Below the pieces are notes generated by a model. The model made no database searches, was not told where the DNA came from, and worked only from the letters and a program-made list of their open reading frames with translations. From NCBI GenBank assembly GCA_035651715.1, contig DASRFD010000006.1, positions 1 through 62,637 of the forward strand: a DNA stretch of 62,637 nucleotides, given 5' to 3'. This document shows positions 18,547 through 25,169 of the stretch, in pieces. Position 1 is the stretch's first letter. Every line of letters starts with the position of its first letter. The position numbers were made by a program, and so were the translations under genes. Source of the DNA: Nevskia sp035651715. GTDB taxonomy: Bacteria > Pseudomonadota > Gammaproteobacteria > Nevskiales > Nevskiaceae.

Positions 18547-18870
18547 TGGGGTCTCCTTCCAGTTTGGTCTTCGGTCTCGAAGAGACAGCGCACACAAGTG
18601 GCCCTAAACAGACCGCAATGTGCTTCCCGGAGGGTAGAGAATCGACAACCGTCCTGAACCTCCCCCGATGGGTGGAACCTTCCGGCGGGATGGGTAGGTG
18701 CTGCCGCCGCGGCGAATGCGCAACAATTCAGTCGGTTACCCCGATTACTTCAGCGGAGTGCCGGGCGTTGAAGCGGCTTTGCCGCTTGGAGTTGGCCCGA
18801 TGGACGCAATTGGCTCTTCACGTCGCCGCGTTCGACTACACTCGGGCACGGCAGAGAAAGAAGGAGCAGC
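18547..18870. promoter_or_regulatory. divergent regulatory region between the two carboxylase gene sets
   Basis: This 324-bp region separates the minus-strand set 1 from the plus-strand set 2 and must hold promoters for both. Two heptamers of the form xGGGTAG stand 60 bp apart in the same orientation: AGGGTAG at 18631-18637 and TGGGTAG at 18691-18697. They match the half-site of the 7-2-7 palindrome at 20273-20288. A perfect inverted repeat, AAGCGGC-TTT-GCCGCTT (18771-18787), lies 84 bp before the DUF1329 start and could be an operator or hairpin. No sigma-70 promoter close to consensus was recognised. Confidence 0.4.
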
Positions 18871-20250
18871 ATGAGGCACATCCGTTTCGACCGCGGCTAT
18901 AGCCGCCGCAAGTTCCTCAATGACGCCGCGCGCGGCGTGCTCGCGAGCGGCGTGCTGCTGCCCTTGTGGAAGACCATCGCCGCAACCGGCGACATCACCA
19001 AGGCCTATCCCGAGGAATTGTTGTCGATCGAGGGTTATACCAAGGGCAGGATCAAAACCGGCGACGAAATCACCGCCGCCAATGTGGAGCACGTCAAGGA
19101 TCTGCTCGAGCCGATCCGCTACGAGCAGATCGTCAAGATGGGGCGCAAGCTGAAGGTCGCCAAGACCACCACCGAGGTGATGCGCACTTCACCCTGGGAC
19201 TACCTCGAGGCAACCCTGCGCAACGCGGGCAAGGCGACGTTCGACGCCAAGGGCAACGTGGTGGCGCCGGATGGCAAGCCCTGGATCGGGGGCAACCCTT
19301 TTCCCGACGCGAAAAACGGCCTGGAACTGTTCGCCAGCCAGACGCTGAGCTGGGGCCGACACGACGCCTCGTTCTACGCCTTCCGCGAATTCGACGTCGA
19401 TCCCAGCGGCGAAGTGCTGTTCAGCTACGAGGGCGGCTGGGCCGAGCTGTCGCCGGTGGCGCGGGTGACCATGGAGCCGAAGCCGTATTGGCCCGGCTTC
19501 GAGGACAAGCTGCGCTATCAGACCGTGTTCTTCACCAAGCCGAATAACCTGCGCGGCACCTCCTTCCTCAACATCTGGCCCTACGACCACAGCACGTTCC
19601 CGGAGCTGTACGGCTACGTGCGCGAGTTCCGCCGCATCCGCCAGTTCCCCACCGACCAGCGCTTCGAGCCGCTGGTGCCGGGCTCGAGCCTGTACCTGTC
19701 CGACGCCTGGGCCGCGGGCGATCCGCTTTATACCTGGGGCAACTACAACATCGTCGGCCGCGGTCCCTTTCTCGCCGGCATCTCCGGCGGCTGGAACGCC
19801 GACCATCCGAACTGGGAGCACAACACCCATGGCGGCCCCAAGGGCAACTCATTCTGGGACACCACGGTGGAGCTGGTGCCGGAGGCGATCATCGTCGAGG
19901 CCGAGCCGGTGAAGTTTCCCCGCGCGCCGGTATCCAAGAAGCGCGTCTGGTTCGATGCGCGCACCCAGTTGCCGATTTCGATGGTGTCCTTCGACCGGCG
20001 CGGCGAGCCGTACCGTTCCTTTGACGGCGCCTACGGCCTGTACGAGGCCGACGGCAAGGCGTTCATGGACGGCAAGCACCCGTACTGGTCATGGGGCCAT
20101 GTCCACGCCTTCGACCTCCAGACCGGCAACATGACGCGGCTGGAGCAGGTGCGTGCCGTCTCCGGCGGGCATTCGACCCGGGTCAACGACACCGGAATCT
20201 ACGAGAAATACCTCACCAACGCCGCCCTGATGCATCTGGGTAGCGTCTGA
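18871..20250 (+). CDS. DUF1329 family protein with Tat signal (copy 2)
   Basis: A 459-aa DUF1329 protein, first gene of set 2 and paralogue of the protein at 731-2125. The N-terminus has a classical twin-arginine motif (SRRKFLND, about 11-18) and then a hydrophobic stretch (GVLASGVLLPLW), so Tat export is well supported. The ribosome binding site AAGGAG lies a few bases upstream of the ATG. DUF1329 function is unknown; the family recurs beside catabolic genes for hydrophobic substrates. Each carboxylase set in this window carries one copy, which argues for a role tied to the ketone pathway rather than chance proximity. Confidence 0.86.
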   Translation: MRHIRFDRGYSRRKFLNDAARGVLASGVLLPLWKTIAATGDITKAYPEELLSIEGYTKGRIKTGDEITAANVEHVKDLLEPIRYEQIVKMGRKLKVAKTTTEVMRTSPWDYLEATLRNAGKATFDAKGNVVAPDGKPWIGGNPFPDAKNGLELFASQTLSWGRHDASFYAFREFDVDPSGEVLFSYEGGWAELSPVARVTMEPKPYWPGFEDKLRYQTVFFTKPNNLRGTSFLNIWPYDHSTFPELYGYVREFRRIRQFPTDQRFEPLVPGSSLYLSDAWAAGDPLYTWGNYNIVGRGPFLAGISGGWNADHPNWEHNTHGGPKGNSFWDTTVELVPEAIIVEAEPVKFPRAPVSKKRVWFDARTQLPISMVSFDRRGEPYRSFDGAYGLYEADGKAFMDGKHPYWSWGHVHAFDLQTGNMTRLEQVRAVSGGHSTRVNDTGIYEKYLTNAALMHLGSV

Positions 20251-20272
20251 GCGGCGTCTGCAAGCGGAAAAA

Positions 20273-20288
20273 CTACCCGAGCGGGTAG
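20273..20288. promoter_or_regulatory. perfect 7-2-7 palindrome, candidate LuxR-type operator for set 2
   Basis: CTACCCG-AG-CGGGTAG is a perfect inverted repeat of two heptamers with a 2-bp centre, the geometry known for NarL/GerE-type HTH dimers. It stands 186 bp before the ApcA-like start, in the 224-bp gap after DUF1329. A TTGAAG (20293-20298) follows 4 nt later and TCTTTA (20316-20321) lies 17 nt further on, a weak sigma-70-like pair that would need an activator. Heptamers of the same form occur at 8771, 18631, 18691 and 33739. Confidence 0.5.
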
Positions 20289-20474
20289 CGGTTTGAAGGG
20301 GAGGGGCGCTTAGTCTCTTTAAAAATGCGGCGTGCCGGCATGGACGGACCGCAGCGGACAACGAGTGGTAACGATGGAGGAGACCATCATGCCGAACTCA
20401 GGCAAAACGCGGCCTGCCCCGGGCCGCGCGCGGTACCAGCCCCCGACTCGCAGCAAAATTCTGGAGATCCGTTG

Positions 20475-22466
20475 ATGAGCGTCGCTCGTGAAGATTTGGC
20501 CGTGGCCGAAGCCCCGGCGCGGACCGCGGCGGCCGTCAACGCCTCCGCATCGCCCGCCGCCGCCGGCAAGCTGATCAATATCGACAACGGCGGCACCCTG
20601 ACCGACATCTGCGTCATCGACGGCGAGCGCGTCTACCGCACCAAGACCGTCACCACCCCTTACGACTTGTCCAAGTGCCTGTTCGACGGCCTGGTCAAGG
20701 CCTCGAAGCTGATTTATGGCCAGGAGGATCCGCTGGCCCTGCTGCTGTCCACCGAATACATCCGCTATTCCACGACCCAGGGCACCAATGCCCTGGTGGA
20801 GCGCAAGGGCCCGCGCCTGGGCCTGATCCTCGGCGGCGGCCTGGGCATGAAGGATCTGCAGGCCGATGCGCAGCAGCGCGGACTGTTCGCCAGCTTGGTC
20901 GGCAGCCGCGTCGAAACGCTGGACCCTGCCCTCGACGGCGAAGCCTTTGAAGCCGCCGCGGTGCGCGCGGTGACGACGCTGTCCTCGGGCGGCGCCAACC
21001 GCGTCGTCGTCGCCTATGGCGGCACCGCCCGCGACGACGGCGAAGCGAAGCTGAAGAAGCTGCTGCTGCGCAAGTTTCCGCCGCAGCTGCTCGGCGCCCT
21101 GCCGATCCTGTATTCGCACGAGATCGTCGACGACGCCAACGACGTGCGCCGCGCCTGGACCGCGCTGTTCAACGCCTTCCTGCATCCGGCGATGGAGCGT
21201 TTCCTCTACAACGCCGAGCACAAGCTGCGCGAGTACCGCGCGCGCAACCCGCTGCTGATCTTCCGCAACGACGGCCATTCGGCGCGCGTCGCGCGCACCA
21301 TCGCCATCAAGACCTACAGCTCCGGGCCACGCGGCGGCGCCGAGGGCGCCAAGGCCCTGGCCGCGCATTACGGCTTCAAACGCCTGCTGTCGATGGACGT
21401 GGGCGGCACCACCACCGACATCGGCCTGGTCGAGGACGGCGTGGTCCGCGCCCATGCCCGCGGCAAGGTCGAAGGGGTGGAAACCTCGTTCCCGCTGTGC
21501 GACGTGGTCAGCGCCGGTGTCGGCGGCAGTTCGATCATCAAGGTCGAGGGCAAGGCCATCAAGGTCGGCCCGGAGAGTGTCGGCGGCGCGCCCGGCCCGG
21601 CCTGCTTCGGCCTCGGCGGCAAGGAGGCGACGATGACCGACGCCTTCCTGCTGATGGGGCTGCTCGACCCGGCTTCCTACTTCGGCGGCGAACTGAAGAT
21701 CGACGTCCAGCGGGCCCGCGCCGCCATCGGCGAGAAGGTGGCCAGGCCCCTGGGACTGAGCGAGGAGGGGGCGGCGCAGGCGATGGAAGACGCCTGGGTG
21801 GGGAAAATCGCCGCCAGCCTCAAGGGCTATGCGCCGGTCACGCCGGACACGGTGCTGGCCGCCTTCGGCGGCGCCGGGCCGTTCGTGGTGTGCAAGGTGG
21901 CCGATGCCATCGGCGTGAAGAAGGTCATCATTCCAGGCCTGGCGGCGGTGTTCTCCGCCTTCGGCATCGGTTTCTCCGACATCGCCCACCGCTTCGAGGC
22001 GCCACTGCGCAGCAACGACGCGGCCGGCCTGGAAGCCTGCCGCAGGGAGCTGCTGGAGCGCGCGCGCCGCGCCATGTTCGGCGAGGGTGCCGAGCTGGAC
22101 GAGTGCGACATCGAGGAAAGCCTGCAGGTGGTCGATGCCGGCGGCGAACGCAGCTTGCCGTTGAACAACGGCAAGGGCGAGGTGCCGGCCCAGGGGCGCG
22201 TCACGCTGGCCCTGCAGGCGGTGAAGCCGATCAGCCACGCGAGCCTGTCCGGCGGCTTCGGCAAAAACTCCAAGGCCGCGGTCAGCAAGGGCAGGCGCGC
22301 CACCCTGGCCGGCGACTTGCCACTGTACCGGGTGGAGGAACAGCCGGCCGGCGCCGGCGCCGCCGGGCCGGCGGTGCTGGAAGAGGCCTTCTTCACCTGC
22401 CGCATCGAATCCGGCTGGCGCTTCGAGATCAATGAAGCCGGCGACATCCTGCTCAGCCGCGGCTGA
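20475..22466 (+). CDS. ApcA-like HyuA-family subunit (set 2)
   Basis: A 663-aa HyuA-family subunit, counterpart of the 643-aa protein at 16615-18546. It has an extra ~30-residue Ala-rich N-terminal leader before KLINIDNGGTLTD, then the same blocks TTPYDLSKC, EYIRYSTTQGTNALVERKG, YSSGPRGG and MDVGGTTTDIG. The DNGGTLTD form of the first phosphate motif is kept. The start at 20475 was chosen because GGAG lies about 8 nt upstream and the frame before it has no family similarity. The next gene, ApcB-like, follows after 21 nt. Confidence 0.87.
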   Translation: MSVAREDLAVAEAPARTAAAVNASASPAAAGKLINIDNGGTLTDICVIDGERVYRTKTVTTPYDLSKCLFDGLVKASKLIYGQEDPLALLLSTEYIRYSTTQGTNALVERKGPRLGLILGGGLGMKDLQADAQQRGLFASLVGSRVETLDPALDGEAFEAAAVRAVTTLSSGGANRVVVAYGGTARDDGEAKLKKLLLRKFPPQLLGALPILYSHEIVDDANDVRRAWTALFNAFLHPAMERFLYNAEHKLREYRARNPLLIFRNDGHSARVARTIAIKTYSSGPRGGAEGAKALAAHYGFKRLLSMDVGGTTTDIGLVEDGVVRAHARGKVEGVETSFPLCDVVSAGVGGSSIIKVEGKAIKVGPESVGGAPGPACFGLGGKEATMTDAFLLMGLLDPASYFGGELKIDVQRARAAIGEKVARPLGLSEEGAAQAMEDAWVGKIAASLKGYAPVTPDTVLAAFGGAGPFVVCKVADAIGVKKVIIPGLAAVFSAFGIGFSDIAHRFEAPLRSNDAAGLEACRRELLERARRAMFGEGAELDECDIEESLQVVDAGGERSLPLNNGKGEVPAQGRVTLALQAVKPISHASLSGGFGKNSKAAVSKGRRATLAGDLPLYRVEEQPAGAGAAGPAVLEEAFFTCRIESGWRFEINEAGDILLSRG

Positions 22467-22487
22467 GCGGACCCAACGAGTGCTCCC

Positions 22488-22898
22488 ATGAATGTCCTGA
22501 TCACCGAATATCTGCGCATCAACCTCGACACCGAGAACTACGAGTGCCGCCGCTGCGGCAAGGTGCTGGTCTCGGCCCGCGACAATTACAAGCGCGGCCT
22601 GCTGGTCTACGACCGCGACCCCCGCGAAATCCACAAGCCGCTGCTCGACACCGGCAAGTACGAGCGCACCTACTCGCCCAACCCGCAGTGGTGCCGCATC
22701 CTCGAATACTACTGCCCGCAGTGCGGCACGATGATGGAGGTGGAATACGTGCCGCCGGGCCATCCGCCGCTGCGCGACATCGAGCTGGACATCGACGCCC
22801 TCAAGGCGCAGTGGAAAGACCGCCAGGAGGTGAAGGAGTCGCCGACCGGGCCGGTGCCGCCGCGGCGCGTGCACAGCCACCACGGCCACAGTCATTGA
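22488..22898 (+). CDS. ApcB-like small zinc-ribbon subunit (set 2)
   Basis: A 136-aa acetone-carboxylase-gamma-like protein. CRRC (about 20-23) and CPQC (about 75-78) form the putative zinc ribbon, and SARDNYKRGLLVYDRDPREI is conserved with set 1. The C-terminus ends in a histidine-rich tail (RVHSHHGHSH), shorter than that of the set-1 copy. It lies between ApcA-like and ApcC-like genes, the apcABCD order. Confidence 0.88.
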   Translation: MNVLITEYLRINLDTENYECRRCGKVLVSARDNYKRGLLVYDRDPREIHKPLLDTGKYERTYSPNPQWCRILEYYCPQCGTMMEVEYVPPGHPPLRDIELDIDALKAQWKDRQEVKESPTGPVPPRRVHSHHGHSH

Positions 22899-22966
22899 AT
22901 ACACGCCTGCCGGCCCCCGGGCCGGCCGCGCCGTCGGCCTGAGCGCCGACCTAGAGGATAGAGACA

Positions 22967-25102
22967 ATGAAACGAGTTTCGGTAGACATCGGCGGCACCT
23001 TCACCGACTGCTTCGTCGTCTGGGACGAGCGCAGCATCGGCGGCAAGGCCCTCACCACCCATCACAACCTGGCGCTGGGATTCAATGAGGCGCTGGCCGA
23101 CGCCTGCCAGCAGCTCGGCGTCGAGGTGGGCGAACTGCTGTCCCAGGTCGATTCGGTGCGCTACGCCACGACCCTGGGCACCAATGCGCTGATCGAGCGC
23201 AAGGGGCCGCGCATCGGCCTGCTCGTCACCGCCGGCTTCAAGAGCACCATCCCGCTGTCGCGCGCCCGCGGCTACGGCGAAGGCTTGCCGGAAGAGCGGC
23301 AGATGGACATTCCCAACGCGCGGCGCCCCGAGCCGATCGTGCCGATCCCGATGATCCGCGAGGTGCGGGAGCGGGTCGACTACCTCGGCCGGGTGTTCCT
23401 GACGCTGGACGAGGACGACGTGCGCCTGCGCATCCGCCAGCTGGTGGACGCCGGCGCCGAGGCTCTGGTGGTGCTGTTCACCAACAGCGTGGTCAATCCC
23501 GAGCACGAGCTGCGGGTGCGCGAGATCTTCCTCGAGGAGTATCCCGGGCATCTGCTCGGCGCGGTGCCGATGCTGCTGTCGCACCAGGTCGCCGGCCGCA
23601 AGGGCGAGTACGCCCGCGGCACCTCGACCATCATGGACGCCTTCCTGCACGCCACCATGTATCACGGCCTCGGCACGCTGGAGCTGAACCTGCGCAGCCA
23701 GGGTTACGACAAGCCGATGCTGGTCAACCACAACTCCGGCGGCATGGCCCAGCTCAACTCCACCGATGCCCTGCAGACGGTGCATTCCGGGCCGGTGTCG
23801 GGCATCGCCGCCAGCGAGCACCTGATGCACCAGACCGGCCTGGGCAACGTCGTCGCCACCGATATGGGCGGCACCAGCTTCGACATCGGCATCGTGGTCC
23901 ACGGCGGCGTCAAATATTACGACTTCAACCCGGTGATCGACCGCTGGCTGGTATCGATCCCGATGGTGCACCTGGTCACCCTGGGCGCCGGCGGAGGGTC
24001 GATCTGCTCCTACGAGCGCATGTTCAAGACGGTGAAGGTGGGGCCGGAGAGCGCCGGCTCCGATCCCGGACCGGCCTGCTACGACCGCGGCGGCCTGCGG
24101 CCGACCGTGACCGACGCCGACCTGCTGCTCGGCTACCTCGATCCGGCCAACTACGCCTCCGGCCACATCAAGCTCAATCCGCGCCGCGCCAAGCAGGCCT
24201 TCGAGGACCATCTTTGCGACGAGCTGGACCTGGACCTGGTGGAAACCGCCAAGCTGATCAAGCGCACCGTCGACGCCAACATGGCCAACGGCATCGCCAC
24301 CGAGCTGCGCACGCGCGGCTATGAGCCGAAGGAATTCACCATCCTGGCCTACGGCGGCAACGGCCCGCTGCACGCCTGCGGCATCGCCGAGGTGCTGGGC
24401 GTGGACCGGGTGCTGGCGCCGCCGTTCTCGTCGGTGTTCTCCGCCGTCGGCGCCGGCAACATGAACCAGATGCACATCCACGAGATCAGCAGCTGGACCG
24501 TGCTGTTCGACGCCAACACCAGGGCCTTCTTCTCCGATTACGAGGCGTTCAACCGCAACGTCGAGGAACTGGAGCGGCGCGGCCGCGAGGACCTGCTGCG
24601 CCAGGGCTTCGCCGCCCAGGACATCCGCTACCGCCTGGAGCTGGACATGCGCTACGGCAACCAGCGCGTGCAGACGGCGGTGGTGACCGACATCAGCCGG
24701 CTCAAGGGGCAGGGCGACGTGCTGCGCCTGATCGACCAGTTCCACACCCGCTACGGCGAGCGCTTCGGCGAGGGCAGCCAGTCGCCGGAGGCGGGGGTGC
24801 GCATCAACACCTTGCGCGTCTGCTCCTATGTTGAACAGACCACGGTGCAGTTCTCCGGCATCCAGGACCCGGGCGGCACCGGCAGGACGGTCGAGCCGAT
24901 CGGCACCCGCAGCTGCCATTTCGTCGGCCACGACAAGCCGCTGGAAACCCGCCTGTACGACGAGCGGGCCCTGGCCGAAGGCACCCGCATCCAGGGCCCG
25001 GCCCTGGTCACCACGCGCGCCACCACCTACCTGGTCGAGCCGGGCTGGCGGTATTACGCGGCGGCGCAGGGCGCCGTCTGGTTTACGCGGGGCGGACACT
25101 GA
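22967..25102 (+). CDS. ApcC-like HyuA-family ATPase subunit (set 2)
   Basis: A 711-aa HyuA-family ATPase with the canonical DIGGTFTD at residues 6-13, the block HHNLALGFNEAL, TTLGTNALIERKGPRIGL, SHQVAGRKGEY, NHNSGG, TDMGGTSFDIG and LGAGGGS. It aligns with the set-1 protein at 13986-16127 end to end. As ApcC-like subunit it is expected to bind ATP and help phosphorylate the ketone enol. The gap to the next gene (25103-25169) holds a hairpin followed by seven T residues, unlike set 1. Confidence 0.88.
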   Translation: MKRVSVDIGGTFTDCFVVWDERSIGGKALTTHHNLALGFNEALADACQQLGVEVGELLSQVDSVRYATTLGTNALIERKGPRIGLLVTAGFKSTIPLSRARGYGEGLPEERQMDIPNARRPEPIVPIPMIREVRERVDYLGRVFLTLDEDDVRLRIRQLVDAGAEALVVLFTNSVVNPEHELRVREIFLEEYPGHLLGAVPMLLSHQVAGRKGEYARGTSTIMDAFLHATMYHGLGTLELNLRSQGYDKPMLVNHNSGGMAQLNSTDALQTVHSGPVSGIAASEHLMHQTGLGNVVATDMGGTSFDIGIVVHGGVKYYDFNPVIDRWLVSIPMVHLVTLGAGGGSICSYERMFKTVKVGPESAGSDPGPACYDRGGLRPTVTDADLLLGYLDPANYASGHIKLNPRRAKQAFEDHLCDELDLDLVETAKLIKRTVDANMANGIATELRTRGYEPKEFTILAYGGNGPLHACGIAEVLGVDRVLAPPFSSVFSAVGAGNMNQMHIHEISSWTVLFDANTRAFFSDYEAFNRNVEELERRGREDLLRQGFAAQDIRYRLELDMRYGNQRVQTAVVTDISRLKGQGDVLRLIDQFHTRYGERFGEGSQSPEAGVRINTLRVCSYVEQTTVQFSGIQDPGGTGRTVEPIGTRSCHFVGHDKPLETRLYDERALAEGTRIQGPALVTTRATTYLVEPGWRYYAAAQGAVWFTRGGH

Positions 25103-25111
25103 TGAGTGGTC

Positions 25112-25159
25112 GGTTGCCGGTTCCCGACAACCGGCGGCTGGCAACCAACGACTTTTTTT
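25112..25159 (+). terminator. hairpin plus T-tract inside the set-2 carboxylase operon (attenuator-like)
   Basis: Between ApcC-like and ApcD-like there is an inner stem GCCGGTT/AACCGGC (25116-25122 and 25129-25135, 6-nt loop) and a competing outer pair GGTTGCC/GGCAACC (25112-25118 and 25140-25146), then TTTTTTT at 25153-25159. The T-tract is 6-17 nt after the stems, so it is not a textbook terminator. Partial termination or mRNA processing that tunes subunit levels is plausible. The T-tract runs straight into the ribosome binding site of the ApcD-like gene. Confidence 0.4.
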
Positions 25160-25169
25160 GGAGCTTCAC

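Noticed and set aside
18793..18807. Sigma-54-like sequence (TGGCCCG-N4-ACGC) before DUF1329 copy 2
   Set aside because: The GG-N10-GC spacing is right, but both elements deviate and such spacing is common by chance in GC-rich DNA.
24828..25169. N-terminal extension of the set-2 ApcD-like protein
   Set aside because: The extension overlaps apcC-like in another frame, shows no similarity to HyuB proteins and spans the hairpin and T-tract; the ATG at 25170 has its own ribosome binding site.
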